NCBI GenBank assembly: GCA_963698735.1
Contig: CAVOSA010000019.1
Coordinates: 248,001-312,000 of the forward strand
Direction: 5' to 3'
From: RPQJ01 sp963698735
Lineage (GTDB): Bacteria > Pseudomonadota > Gammaproteobacteria > Steroidobacterales > Steroidobacteraceae
Length of the DNA: 64,000 bases
Of this stretch, positions 45,671 through 55,016 are shown one piece after another. Both the position numbers and the translations under genes were made by a program. The notes under the pieces are model-generated. The model made no database searches. It was not told the DNA's origin and was given only the letters and a program-made list of their open reading frames with translations. Numbering within the stretch: position 1 is the first letter of the stretch; each line of letters starts with the position of its first letter.

Positions 45671-47068
45671 ATGAATTCGCACCAGATACGGTTCGATGAA
45701 GACCTCGTCCGACGCTACGATCGCTCGGGCCCGCGGTACACCTCGTACCCGACCGCCGTGCAGTTCTCGGACCGTTTCCGTGTCGACGAGTACCGCGCGG
45801 TCGCGCTGGCCAGCAACCAGGACCCGATCCCGCGCCCGTTGTCGCTGTACGTGCACATCCCCTTCTGCTCGAGCCCGTGCTTCTACTGCGGCTGCACCAA
45901 GGTCATCACCCGCAACCACGAGAAGGCGGAGGCGTACCTCTACCGCCTGCACCGCGAAGTCGAAATGCAGGGCGAGCTCTACGACCGCGACCGCGTCGTC
46001 GAGCAACTCCACTTCGGCGGCGGCACACCCACGTTCCTGACCTCGCTCGAGATCGAGCGGCTCGTCGAAAAGCTGGGCCAGCATTTCCGGCTGTCGTCGG
46101 ACGAGGGCCGCGAATACTCGATCGAACTCGACCCGCGCACGATCACCACTGACACGCTGCGCGACCTCTACCGCATCGGCTTCAATCGCTGCAGCCTCGG
46201 CATCCAGGATTTCGATCCAGCGGTGCAGGAAGCCGTGAACCGCATCCAGTCGGTGCCGGACACCCTGCGCCTCATCCGGGAGGCGCGCGAGTTCGGCTTC
46301 AATTCGGTCAGCGTCGACCTGATCTACGGCCTGCCGAAGCAATCGGTTGCAGGCTTCTCCAAGACGCTCGACACGGTGCTTTCGGCGCGGCCGAACCGCT
46401 TCGCGGTGTATGCGTACGCGCACCTGCCGCAGATGTTCAAGCCGCAGAAGCAGATCAAGATCGAGGACCTCGCCACGCCCGAAACACGGCTGCAGCTGCT
46501 CGGGCTCACGATCGAAAAGCTTTCGGCCGCAGGCTACATCTACATCGGCATGGACCACTTTGCGCTGCCCGACGATGAACTGGTGCTGGCGCAGGAAAAC
46601 GGCACGATGTACCGGAATTTCCAGGGTTACTCGACGCGCGGCTACTGCGACCTGGTGGGCCTCGGCGTGAGCTCGATCGGCAAGGTCGGCGACAACTACA
46701 TCCAGAACCTGAAGACGCTGCCCGAGTACTACGGCGCGATCGACCGCGGCGAACTGCCTGTGCACCGCGGGTATACGATGACGCGCGACGACACGATCCG
46801 CCGCGACGTCATCCAGCAGATCATGTGCTACGGTGTCCTCGACTACGATGCGACCGCTGCGCGCCACGGCATCGACTTCCGCCAGTACTTTGCCAGCGAG
46901 ATCGCGGCGCTCGAGCCGATGGTCGCTGACGGCCTTGCGGAGTTTGCAGCGCCTGGACTGCGGGTGCTGCCGGCCGGGCGCCTGCTGCTGCGTCACCTGG
47001 CGATGGCGTTCGACGCCTACCTGCCATCGGTGCAGGCATCGGGACAACGGTTCTCGAAAGCGATCTGA
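45671..47068 (+). CDS. hemN: Oxygen-independent coproporphyrinogen III dehydrogenase HemN
   Basis: 465 residues. Radical SAM cluster HIPFCSSPCFYCGC near residue 62, GGGTPTFL SAM motif, and the HemN-specific YAYAHLPQMFKPQKQI and GMDHFALPDDELVLAQ. It converts coproporphyrinogen III to protoporphyrinogen IX without oxygen, supplying haem when oxygen is low. The FNR/Dnr box upstream explains its anaerobic expression and links it to the denitrification genes downstream. Confidence 0.96.
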   Translation: MNSHQIRFDEDLVRRYDRSGPRYTSYPTAVQFSDRFRVDEYRAVALASNQDPIPRPLSLYVHIPFCSSPCFYCGCTKVITRNHEKAEAYLYRLHREVEMQGELYDRDRVVEQLHFGGGTPTFLTSLEIERLVEKLGQHFRLSSDEGREYSIELDPRTITTDTLRDLYRIGFNRCSLGIQDFDPAVQEAVNRIQSVPDTLRLIREAREFGFNSVSVDLIYGLPKQSVAGFSKTLDTVLSARPNRFAVYAYAHLPQMFKPQKQIKIEDLATPETRLQLLGLTIEKLSAAGYIYIGMDHFALPDDELVLAQENGTMYRNFQGYSTRGYCDLVGLGVSSIGKVGDNYIQNLKTLPEYYGAIDRGELPVHRGYTMTRDDTIRRDVIQQIMCYGVLDYDATAARHGIDFRQYFASEIAALEPMVADGLAEFAAPGLRVLPAGRLLLRHLAMAFDAYLPSVQASGQRFSKAI

Positions 47069-47171
47069 CCTCAGCGCGTCCGCTCACCGTGACACAACGG
47101 CAGCGCGCCAGGGGCGCCGTGGGTGCCGGGGTTGGGATTCGGTTGCGAGGCCGACACCCGGAATGGCGGAC

Positions 47172-47285
47172 ACGTACTCGATGCAGGCAACCAATTCGGG
47201 GCTTCCTCCCGGGCCTGGAAAGGCAGATACGTACTCGATGCAAGCAACCGATCGGAGGCCTCCCCCCGAGCTTGGAAAGGCAGAC
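47172..47285 (+). repeat. Two tandem 57-bp repeat units, forward orientation
   Basis: Units at 47172-47228 and 47229-47285 both begin ACGTACTCGATGCA and end with GGAAAGGCAGAT/C. The length (19 codons) keeps frames open. A truncated inverted copy follows (47286-47320). With the opposed block at 47518-47631 this fills much of the 691-base hemN-norZ gap, which holds no supported gene. Confidence 0.85.
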
Positions 47286-47320
47286 ACGCGCTCGGGGGGA
47301 GGCCTCCGATCGGTTGCTTG
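47241..47320. repeat. 31-bp perfect inverted repeat made by opposed repeat units
   Basis: Arms 47241-47271 and 47290-47320 are perfectly complementary over 31 bases (outer part CAAGCAACCGATCGG / CCGATCGGTTGCTTG) around an 18-base loop. The arms come from the second unit and its inverted partial copy. Confidence 0.9.
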
Positions 47321-47483
47321 TGATACGCGGCGCCTGAGCGACTCGTCGGGCGGAAAAGCAAAGAACCAAGACGCGGCAGCATCCCAGGCCCGACGACTCG
47401 CACGGCGCATGCAGCCTGACACAAGGTGATTGGAGCGCTGCGGTTCGAGTCTGCGTGCCAACGAACTTGACACCCCGTGCGCC

Positions 47484-47565
47484 GCAAGCGAGCGATCCGG
47501 GGCCTTTCCACGAGCGCGTGTCTGCCTTTCCAAGCTCGGGGAAAGGCCCCGGATCGATCGCTTGC
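47484..47565. repeat. 26-bp near-perfect inverted repeat of the second block
   Basis: Arms 47484-47509 and 47540-47565 are complementary with one mismatch, around a 30-base loop. This mirrors the 47241-47320 hairpin: full units plus an inverted partial unit. Confidence 0.85.
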
Positions 47566-47631
47566 AGCCAGCGCGTACCTCCCTTCCCCAGCTCGGTGAA
47601 TAGCGCCGGATCGGTCGCCTGCAACCAGCGC
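47518..47631 (-). repeat. Two tandem 57-bp repeat units, reverse orientation
   Basis: Units at 47518-47574 and 47575-47631; on the minus strand each begins GCGCTGG(C/T)TGCA and includes CGATCCGG and CGAGCT. They are the same family as the forward units at 47172-47285, degenerate by several bases. Confidence 0.82.
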
Positions 47632-47676
47632 CATGTCGCGCGCTTCGGCTAATCCCTACAGTGCTAACGGTCGCGC

Positions 47677-47690
47677 TTGACCTCGGTCAA
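47677..47690 (+). promoter_or_regulatory. Dnr/FNR box upstream of norZ
   Basis: TTGACCTCGGTCAA, a perfectly symmetric TTGAC-N4-GTCAA site, 69 bases before the norZ start. Confidence 0.78.
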
Positions 47691-47759
47691 GGCAACCCGC
47701 GGCAGCGGCGCACACCATTGCGCCCAAGGAGCGGCAGCACCGCCGCCTGGGAGCTTGCA

Positions 47760-50024
47760 ATGACGAACACGAGTCGCTTGTGGAAGGTGCTCGGGACACT
47801 GCTGGTGGTGTCCTTCGGCATCCTCTTGTACTTCGGCCACGAGATTTACGTGTCGGCGCCGCCGATCCCGTCTGCCGTGAAGACGACCGCCGGCGAGACG
47901 CTTTTCACGCGCGAGCAGTACGACACAGGCCGTCAGGTCTGGCAGCGCGTCGGCGGCCACGAGATGGGTTCCATCTGGGGTCACGGCAGCTACGTCGCGC
48001 CGGACTGGTCCGCCGACTGGCTGCACCGTGAAGCCACGGCCCTGCTCGAAATCTGGTCGCAGCGCGAAGCCGGCAAGGCGTATGCGGACCTCGACGCGGC
48101 ACAGCAGGCGGGCCTGCGGGCGAAGCTCCAGTCCGCTCTGCGCGCGAACACGTACAACCCGGAGACCGGCGTCATCACGGTCGATGAGGACCGTGCGCTG
48201 GCCATCCGCCAGGTGAGCGATCACTACCTGCGCCTGTTCGGGCCGGACGTGGAACTGAACACCCTGCGGGCGCAGTACGCGATCCAGCAGAACCCGATTC
48301 CAGACCCGGACCAGCGCCAGGCGATGATGGCGTTCTTCTTCTGGACGTCGTGGTCGGCTTCGACGAATCGCCCGGACAGCGACATCAGTTACACCAGCAA
48401 CTGGCCGTCGGAGCCGCTGGTCGGCAACGTGCCGACCACGGCTACCTACCTCTGGACGTTCATCAGCATCTTTGGCCTGCTGGCCGGCGTCGGCGCGCTC
48501 GCGTGGTACTACGTTGCCACGCACGGCCAGGAGCCGGCACCGCAGATTCCGGCCAGGGACCCGCTCGGTGCGTTGCAGCCGACGCCATCGATGAAGGCAA
48601 CGGCCAAGTACTTCTGGGTGGTGACCGCGCTCATCGTCGTGCAGATCGTGCTCGGCGGCATCACGGCCCACTTCGCCGTCGAAGGTCAGGGGTTTTACGG
48701 CATCCCGCTCGCCGAGTACCTGCCCTACTCCGTGGCACGCAGCTGGCACCTGCAACTCGCCGTGCTCTGGATCGCGACGGCATGGCTCGCCACGGGGCTC
48801 TACATCGCGCCTGCAATCTCGGGGCACGAACCGAAGTTCCAGCGCGCCGGCGTGAACTTCCTGTTCACCTGCCTGCTCATCATCGTGATCGGCGCGCTTG
48901 GCGGTCAGTGGGCGGCCGTGATGAACAAGATGGGTCTCGGCTTGAATTTCTGGTTCGGTCACCAGGGCTACGAATTCACGGACATCGGCCGCTTCTGGCA
49001 GATCTTCCTGTTCATCGGCCTGATGCTGTGGCTGCTGCTCGTCGGCCGCGCGTTGTGGCCCGCCCTCAAGGCGCGCGACGACAGCCGCTCGATCACGATG
49101 CTGCTGTTCCTCTCCACGATCGCAATCGGCCTTTTCTACGGCGCGGGCCTCATGTGGGGCCGCAATACGCACCTCGCCATGGTCGAGTACTGGCGCTGGT
49201 GGGTCGTGCACCTGTGGGTCGAGGGCTTCTTCGAGGTGTTCGCGACCGCGGTCATCGCCTTCCTGTTCACCAAGCTCGGCCTGGTGCGCGCGAAGACGGC
49301 GACCAATGCCGTGCTGTTCGCCACGATCGTGTTCTTGAGCGGCGGCGTACTAGGCACGTTCCACCACCTCTACTGGACCGGCACTCCGACCGGCGTGCTC
49401 GCGATCGGCTCGGTGTTCTCCGCGCTCGAGGTGGTGCCGCTGGTGCTGGTCGGGTTCGAGGCTTTCGAGAACTACAAGCACAGCTATGCGACGCCCTGGG
49501 TGGCGGCGTATCGCTGGCCGATCCTGTTCTTCGTGGCAGTGGCGTTCTGGAACCTGGTCGGCGCAGGGCTGTTCGGCTTCCTGATCAACCCGCCGCTCGC
49601 GCTGTACTACATGCAGGGCCTCAACACGACGCCGCTGCACGGCCACACCGCGCTCTTCGGCGTGTACGGGATGCTCGGCATCGGCCTGATGCTGTTCTGC
49701 CTGCGCGGCCTGAGCCGGACGGCGTACTGGGATGAAAAGCTGCTGGCGAAGTCGTTCTGGGCGTTGAACATCGGCCTCGCGCTCATGGCGCTGCTCTCGC
49801 TGCTGCCGATGGGCCTGCTCCAGGTGCATGCCGCGATTTCGCACGGCTTCTGGTACGCGCGCTCCGCCGAGTTCCTGCAGCAGCCGCTGCTGCAGACCAT
49901 CGTCTGGTTGCGCATGCCGGGTGACATCATCTTCGCGGCGGGCGCGTTGATGCTGGCGCTCTTCATCTTCCGGCTGTTCGTCGGCAAGGCGAAGGAAGCC
50001 GTGGCGGTGACCGTGAAGGCCTGA
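47760..50024 (+). CDS. norZ: Quinol-dependent nitric oxide reductase (qNOR)
   Basis: 754 residues, the qNOR length: the NorC-like N-terminal extension is fused to the NorB core and lacks a CxxCH haem motif, so electrons come from quinol. About 14 membrane helices. Haem/FeB ligands lie in ARSWHLQLAVLW, TFHHLYWTGTP and TPLHGHTALFGVYGM; the Glu near FeB is in HLWVEGFFEVF. It reduces NO to N2O in the inner membrane, protecting the cell from NO made by NirS. ATG 47760 has GGGAG six bases upstream; the longer frame starting at 47661 overlaps the Dnr box and was rejected. Confidence 0.96.
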   Translation: MTNTSRLWKVLGTLLVVSFGILLYFGHEIYVSAPPIPSAVKTTAGETLFTREQYDTGRQVWQRVGGHEMGSIWGHGSYVAPDWSADWLHREATALLEIWSQREAGKAYADLDAAQQAGLRAKLQSALRANTYNPETGVITVDEDRALAIRQVSDHYLRLFGPDVELNTLRAQYAIQQNPIPDPDQRQAMMAFFFWTSWSASTNRPDSDISYTSNWPSEPLVGNVPTTATYLWTFISIFGLLAGVGALAWYYVATHGQEPAPQIPARDPLGALQPTPSMKATAKYFWVVTALIVVQIVLGGITAHFAVEGQGFYGIPLAEYLPYSVARSWHLQLAVLWIATAWLATGLYIAPAISGHEPKFQRAGVNFLFTCLLIIVIGALGGQWAAVMNKMGLGLNFWFGHQGYEFTDIGRFWQIFLFIGLMLWLLLVGRALWPALKARDDSRSITMLLFLSTIAIGLFYGAGLMWGRNTHLAMVEYWRWWVVHLWVEGFFEVFATAVIAFLFTKLGLVRAKTATNAVLFATIVFLSGGVLGTFHHLYWTGTPTGVLAIGSVFSALEVVPLVLVGFEAFENYKHSYATPWVAAYRWPILFFVAVAFWNLVGAGLFGFLINPPLALYYMQGLNTTPLHGHTALFGVYGMLGIGLMLFCLRGLSRTAYWDEKLLAKSFWALNIGLALMALLSLLPMGLLQVHAAISHGFWYARSAEFLQQPLLQTIVWLRMPGDIIFAAGALMLALFIFRLFVGKAKEAVAVTVKA

Positions 50025-50067
50025 CCGACGGTTGGCCTGAGGGATCAAGCTCCCTGCCCTGGGCAGA

Positions 50068-50093
50068 GGCGGGCGTTCGCCAGGACGCCCGCC
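50068..50093 (+). terminator. Hairpin between norZ and nnrS
   Basis: Nine-bp stem GGCGGGCGT / ACGCCCGCC, then GTCTTCTGTTT. Weak T content makes it a possible partial terminator. Confidence 0.5.
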
Positions 50094-50139
50094 GTCTTCT
50101 GTTTAGACTGTCGGCACGCCACCGCGCTGCATACCTCGC

Positions 50140-51378
50140 ATGAACGACCGAATTCCAACCCCTGGCCAAGGCACACCGCTGCTGGCGGCACCACACCGGA
50201 CCCTGTTCTTCGCCGGGCTGCTGAGCCTGCTCGCGGCCAGCGCGTGGTGGGGACTGCACCTGGTCGCGCGCTACACGGGCACGCCGCCCTTCGCGCTCGC
50301 GCTGCAGCCAGCACCGATCTGGGCGCATTCCTACCTGATGCTGTTTGCCGTCTTGCCGACGATGTTCTTCGGCTTCCTGTTCACCGTTTTTCCGCGCTGG
50401 ATGAATGGACCACTGATCACTCGGCCCGAATACGTCGGCACCGCCTTGCTGCTCGTGACCGGGACCGCGCTGTGGCTGGCAGGCACGTTCGTCGGCCCGC
50501 CCCTGCTGCTGCTCGCCTGCCTCGCGACGGGCGCGGGTCTGCTGCTCGCCACGGTGGCCCTGTTCCGTGTCCTGCTCGCTGCGCCGCAGGTCGTATCGCA
50601 CGCTGTCGTCGTGCTCGCCGCGCTCTGCGTGCAACTGGTGGCACTTGCGGGCTTCGCCTACGGCATCGCCGGGCAGAACGACTTCGCGCTGCACTTTGCC
50701 GTGCGCGCGTCGTTGTGGGGTGGATTGCTCCCGGTCTTCTTCGCCGTCTGCCACCGCATGATCCCGTTCTTCTCGCAGGGCGCGATCCAGGGTTACGTAC
50801 CGTGGCGTCCGGTCTGGATGCTCGTTGCAGTCGTCGGACTCGCCTATGCGCGATTGCTGCTGGGAACGGCGGGTGCGCTGTCGGTGCTGCCCATCGTGGA
50901 TGCGGCGCTGTTCGTGCTGACGGCCACCTGCGCGCTCCGCTGGACGTCACTGCGCGCACGCGGCAACCCGTTGCTCTGGACCCTATACGCGGGCCTTGCG
51001 TGGCTGCCCGTCGCCCTGCTGCTGCAGACCATTCGCGATGCCGCCTTCACGCTGACCGGCGACTGGGCCCTTGGTCGCGCCCCGATCCACGCCCTCGGCA
51101 TGGGCTTCTTCGGCGGCATGCTGGTCGCCATGGTGACTCGCGTGACGATGGGGCATTCCGGTCGGCCGTTGCGCATGGACCGGACCACCCTCGCCTGCTT
51201 CATTGCCCTGCAGCTCGCTGCGGTCAGTCGCGTGCTGAGCGAGGTCGTCACGGCACCGGTGGCGGTGCAGGGGTTCCTGCTCGGCAGCGTCGCACTGTGG
51301 CTGAGCGCGGTCGCCGTCTGGGTCGGGCGTGTGGGCGGCATCTACCTCGCGCCGCGCATCGACGGGAAGCCCGGCTGA
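50140..51378 (+). CDS. nnrS: NnrS family membrane protein
   Basis: 412 residues with about 12 membrane helices. NnrS hallmarks: PIWAHSYLMLFAVLPTMFFGFLF-like region with conserved His, CHRMIPFFSQ, and HALGMGFFGGMLVAMVTRVTMGHSG. NnrS is a haem- and copper-containing inner-membrane protein that protects cells from NO and iron-nitrosyl stress. Its place after norZ and before dnr fits. Its stop overlaps the next ATG. Confidence 0.94.
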   Translation: MNDRIPTPGQGTPLLAAPHRTLFFAGLLSLLAASAWWGLHLVARYTGTPPFALALQPAPIWAHSYLMLFAVLPTMFFGFLFTVFPRWMNGPLITRPEYVGTALLLVTGTALWLAGTFVGPPLLLLACLATGAGLLLATVALFRVLLAAPQVVSHAVVVLAALCVQLVALAGFAYGIAGQNDFALHFAVRASLWGGLLPVFFAVCHRMIPFFSQGAIQGYVPWRPVWMLVAVVGLAYARLLLGTAGALSVLPIVDAALFVLTATCALRWTSLRARGNPLLWTLYAGLAWLPVALLLQTIRDAAFTLTGDWALGRAPIHALGMGFFGGMLVAMVTRVTMGHSGRPLRMDRTTLACFIALQLAAVSRVLSEVVTAPVAVQGFLLGSVALWLSAVAVWVGRVGGIYLAPRIDGKPG

Positions 51379-51779
51379 TGGCGGAGTACTACCTTGGGTT
51401 GCGCCACGCGCACATCGGCTTCGCGATCCTGTCGGTGAGTCTGTTCCTGCTGCGCGGCGGCCTGATGCTGGTCGAGTCGCCGAAAGTCCATGCGGCGTGG
51501 CTGAAGTACCCGTCCTACGTGATCGACACGCTGTTGCTGACCGCTGCGCTGATGCTGACGACGGTCATCCACCAGTACCCGTTCAGCAGCGGCTGGCTCT
51601 CGATGAAGGTGTTCCTGCTGCTGGTCTACATCGTGCTGGGCAGCGTCGCGCTGAAGCGTGGCCGCACGCGGGCAATCCGCATCGCGGCGCTCGTGGGCGC
51701 GCTGCTGACCATCGGTTTCCTGGTCACGGTGGCCCGGGCCCACCATCCCCTGGGAATCCTTGCCGCGCATGCAACCTAG
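51378..51779 (+). CDS. SirB2 family membrane protein
   Basis: 133 residues with four membrane helices (HAHIGFAILSVSLFLLRGGL, VIDTLLLTAALMLTTVIHQYP, VFLLLVYIVLGSVALKRG, ALVGALLTIGFLVTVA). The family is named from Salmonella SirB2 but the molecular function is unknown; copies next to nnrS or nor genes are common. Overlaps nnrS by one base, so probably co-translated. Confidence 0.88.
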   Translation: MAEYYLGLRHAHIGFAILSVSLFLLRGGLMLVESPKVHAAWLKYPSYVIDTLLLTAALMLTTVIHQYPFSSGWLSMKVFLLLVYIVLGSVALKRGRTRAIRIAALVGALLTIGFLVTVARAHHPLGILAAHAT

Positions 51780-51893
51780 CCGGCTCCCTGCACCAGTTGC
51801 CGGTCGTCATCGACCGTGCACGGGAACATCATGGATCTCGGTGGCATCCTGCAGCATCATGGTTCACAGTTGCTGCTCAGTGGCGGAAAGGCA

Positions 51894-52592
51894 ATGACTC
51901 TCAACGACACCGCTGCGCTCGCCGGCATCCGCGCACACCACCTGTTCGCCGGCCTGTCACCTCCCCAGCTCCAGCGTCTGCTGGCGGCGGCGAGTATCGA
52001 AGAGACCGATGCCGGACAACTCCTGTTCGACCGCGGCCAGCCGGCCATGCACTTCTACGTCGTGGTCGAGGGCCAGGTGAACCTGGTCCTCTATTCCAAG
52101 ACCGGGGAGGAAAAGATCGTCGACATCCTCGGTCCGGGCCAGAGCTTTGCCGAGGCCGTCATGTTCATGGCGGGCCCCGTCTACCCGGTCTCGGCAATGG
52201 CGGCATCAAGGTCGAGGATCGCACGGTTTTCGAGCATCGAATACGTCGCCATGCTGCGCGAGAGCCCCGAGACCTGCCTGCGCATGCTTGGGCACCTGAG
52301 CCAGCGCCTGCACATGCGCATCCGCGAGATCGAGTACCTGACGCTCGAGAGCGCGACCCATCGCCTGGTGCGCATGATCGAGAGCCGGCTGCCCGTGGGC
52401 ACGGACGGGCCGGCCGAAATCATGCTGCAGGAGTCGCGGCAGGAGATTGCCTCGCACCTGTCGATGAAACCCGAGACCTTGTCTCGAATCCTCCGCACGC
52501 TATCCGACAGCGGCGTGATCGCCGTCCACGGCCGTACGCTGGCGGTGCCCAGCCGACACAAGCTCCTGTCGATCCTCGACACCACCGTCTGA
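51894..52592 (+). CDS. dnr: Dnr-like Crp/Fnr regulator of denitrification
   Basis: 232 residues. Sensor beta-roll (LFDRGQPAMHFYVVVEGQVNLVLYS, FAEAVMFMAGPVYPVSA) and C-terminal winged helix with recognition helix SMKPETLSRILRTL, close to Pseudomonas Dnr (HLSIQPETFSRI). It has a single Cys, so it cannot hold an Fnr iron-sulfur cluster; Dnr proteins sense NO through haem. It would activate the TTGAC-N4-RTCAA promoters around it. The start 51894 aligns with Dnr; ATG 51831 is an alternative. Confidence 0.88.
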   Translation: MTLNDTAALAGIRAHHLFAGLSPPQLQRLLAAASIEETDAGQLLFDRGQPAMHFYVVVEGQVNLVLYSKTGEEKIVDILGPGQSFAEAVMFMAGPVYPVSAMAASRSRIARFSSIEYVAMLRESPETCLRMLGHLSQRLHMRIREIEYLTLESATHRLVRMIESRLPVGTDGPAEIMLQESRQEIASHLSMKPETLSRILRTLSDSGVIAVHGRTLAVPSRHKLLSILDTTV

Positions 52593-52611
52593 TTCTCCTC
52601 GCCGGGTCGGC

Positions 52612-52625
52612 TTGACCCGGATCAA
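52612..52625 (+). promoter_or_regulatory. Dnr/FNR box upstream of nirS
   Basis: TTGACCCGGATCAA, centred about 91 bases before the nirS start. Confidence 0.82.
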
Positions 52626-52709
52626 GGCATTTCCGACGGCCCGGTCCTACAGTCCGGATCATCAATTGACCGGACAGTTCCCTGCACGGGAAACGACGAG
52701 GAGAAAGTC

Positions 52710-54873
52710 ATGCCCAACGCCCATCGCACGCCTGCCACGCGGGCAGCATGGTGGCTCGCCATCCCGATCACCGCAGCGCTCGGCGGCGCGGCGCTTGCGC
52801 AGCAGCCATCCACCGGTGGCAGCACGCCCCAGGTGCACCAGGCCGAAGTCGCCGGCGCGGCCGCCGACGCCCGCGCAGGTCCAGGCGGGTGAGAAGGTCT
52901 ACCAGACCGTCTGCCTGGCCTGCCACCAGGCCGACGGCAAGGGCCTGCCGGGTGCGTTCCCTCCCCTCGCTGGATCGGACTACCTGATGGGCCACGAGGA
53001 ACGCGCCGTCGGCGTCGTCGTGAACGGCCTGCAGGGCGAGGTTGTCGTCAACGGCACCAAGTTCAATTCCGTGATGCCTGCGATGGTGCAACTCTCAGAC
53101 CAGGAGATTGCGGACGCATTGACCTACACGCTCAATTCCTGGGGCAACAATGGCGGGGCGGTCTCGGCCTCGGCAGTCGCCGCGGAGCGCGCGCGCGCGG
53201 CCAGCGCACCGAAGAAGGCAGACTCACCGACGCAGCATCCGACGACGACGTCGGAACTGAAGTACCAGGGGGCCCCCTCGCCTGTCGGCGCGGCCGGCGC
53301 CCAGGTCCGCGTCACGCCCGGGGCGCCGGACATGACGATGGCGGAGTTCGATCGCGCGCAGAAGATCTACTTCGAGCGCTGCGCGGGTTGCCACGGCGTG
53401 CTGCGCAAGGGTGCGACCGGCAAGCCGCTGACGCCCGACATCACGCAGAAGAAAGGCACCGAGTACCTCAAGGTGTTCATCAACCAGGGCTCGCCGGCCG
53501 GCATGCCGAGCTGGGGCAAGAGCGGTGAGCTGTCGCAGGAAGAAGTGGACATCATGGCCCGCTTCGTCCAGCACGAACCGCCGCAGCCGCCGGAATTCGG
53601 CATGCCCGAGATCAAGGCCACGTGGAAAGTGCTGATTCCGGTCGAGCAGCGGCCGAAGACCAAGCAGAACGATTTCAACATCGACAACATCTTCGCGGTC
53701 ACGCTGCGTGACGCGGGCCAGGTCGCGCTCGTCGACGGCGACACCAAGCAGATCATCAACGTCATCAAGACCGGCTACGCCGTCCACATTTCCCGCCTGT
53801 CCAATTCCGGACGCTACGTCTACACCATCGGCCGGGACGGCAGGATCGACCTGATCGACCTGTACATGCCAATGCCGGATCGTGTCGCCGAGATCAAGGT
53901 CGGGCTCGAGGCGCGCTCCGTCGAGACCTCCAAGTACAAGGGTTACGAGGACAAGTACGCCATCGCCGGCTCCTACTGGCCGCCGCAGTACACGATCATG
54001 GACGGTGCCACGCTCGAGCCGCTCAAGGTCGTCTCGACCCGCGGCATGACCGTCGACACGCAGGAGTTCCATCCGGAACCTCGCGTGGCCGCCATCGTGG
54101 CCTCGCACGAGCACCCGGAGTTCATCGTCAACGTCAAGGAAACGGGGCAGATCCTGCTCGTCAACTACGAGGACATCAACAACCTCAAGACGACGACGAT
54201 CGGCGCCGCACGCTTCCTGCACGACGGCGGCTGGGACGTCACCAAGCGCTACTTCCTCACGGCGGCCAACCAGTCGAACAAGATCGCGGTGGTCGACTCG
54301 AAAGAGCAGAAGCTGACCGCGCTCATCGACGTGGACAAGATTCCGCACCCCGGGCGCGGCGCGAATTTCGTCGACCCGAAGAACGGACCGGTCTGGACGA
54401 CCAGCGCCCTCGGCAACGAGAAGATCACTCTAGTCGGCACCGATCCCGAGAAGCACAAGGCGAACGCATGGAAGGTGGTGCGCGTACTGAAGGGCCAGGG
54501 CGGCGGCTCCCTGTTCGTGAAAACACACCCGAAGTCGAAGCACCTCTACGTCGACACGCCGCTCAACCCGGACCCGAAGATCGCGCAGAGCGTCGCGGTA
54601 TTCGACATCAACGACCTCGACGCGCCGTACACGGTGCTGCCGATCGCCGAATGGGCCAACCTGGGCGAAGGTCCGAAGCGCGTGGTGCAGCCGGAGTTCA
54701 ACGCGGCCGGCGACGAAGTGTGGTTCTCGGTCTGGAACGGCAAGGATCAACGTTCGGCGCTGGTCGTCGTCGACGACAAGACCCTGAAACTCAAGGCCGT
54801 GATCGACGATCCGCGCATCGTGACGCCGACCGGCAAGTTCAACGTGCACAACACGGTGGACGACGTGTACTGA
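52710..54873 (+). CDS. nirS: Cytochrome cd1 nitrite reductase with extra N-terminal cytochrome c (apparent frameshift)
   Basis: About 720 residues if restored. Signal peptide (WWLAIPITAALGGAALAQ), an additional cytochrome c domain (CLACH, haem Cys at 52912), then the regular NirS: cytochrome c domain (CAGCH, RKGATGKPLTPDITQ) and the d1 propeller (FAVTLRDAGQVALVDGD, ARSVETSKYKGYEDKY, ASHEHPEF, FLHDGGWD, NPDPKIAQSVAVFD), ending TPTGKFNVHNTVDDVY. It reduces nitrite to NO in the periplasm. The start ATG 52710 (GAGGAG upstream) is one base out of frame; the extra base is best placed at G52860, joining EVAGA to PPTPAQVQAGEKV. Confidence 0.93.
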
Positions 54874-54913
54874 CGATCCTCCCCTGCACGCGCTCCCCAG
54901 GCGGCGCGATGCC

Positions 54914-54947
54914 GGCCCCGCTTCCTGAGAAGCGGGGCCGCTTTCTT
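54914..54947. terminator. Terminator hairpin between nirS and the convergent receptor gene
   Basis: Eleven-bp stem GGCCCCGCTTC / GAAGCGGGGCC with a CTGA loop, followed by a T-rich stretch (GCTTTCTT). It separates the convergent nirS and receptor genes. Confidence 0.75.
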
Positions 54948-55016
54948 CCCCATGCTATTGCTCCCGCGCCTGTTCAATCGCGGATCGCCGCAGGATGCCG
55001 CGGCTGCCAGCCAGGA

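Noticed and set aside
47172..47631. CRISPR array
   Set aside because: Only two units per block, 57 bp long, directly abutting without spacers, and in opposed orientation; no cas genes.
47069..47640. Possible small proteins on both strands in the hemN-norZ gap
   Set aside because: The frames are kept open by the 57-bp repeat unit, lack good ribosome sites and resemble no family.
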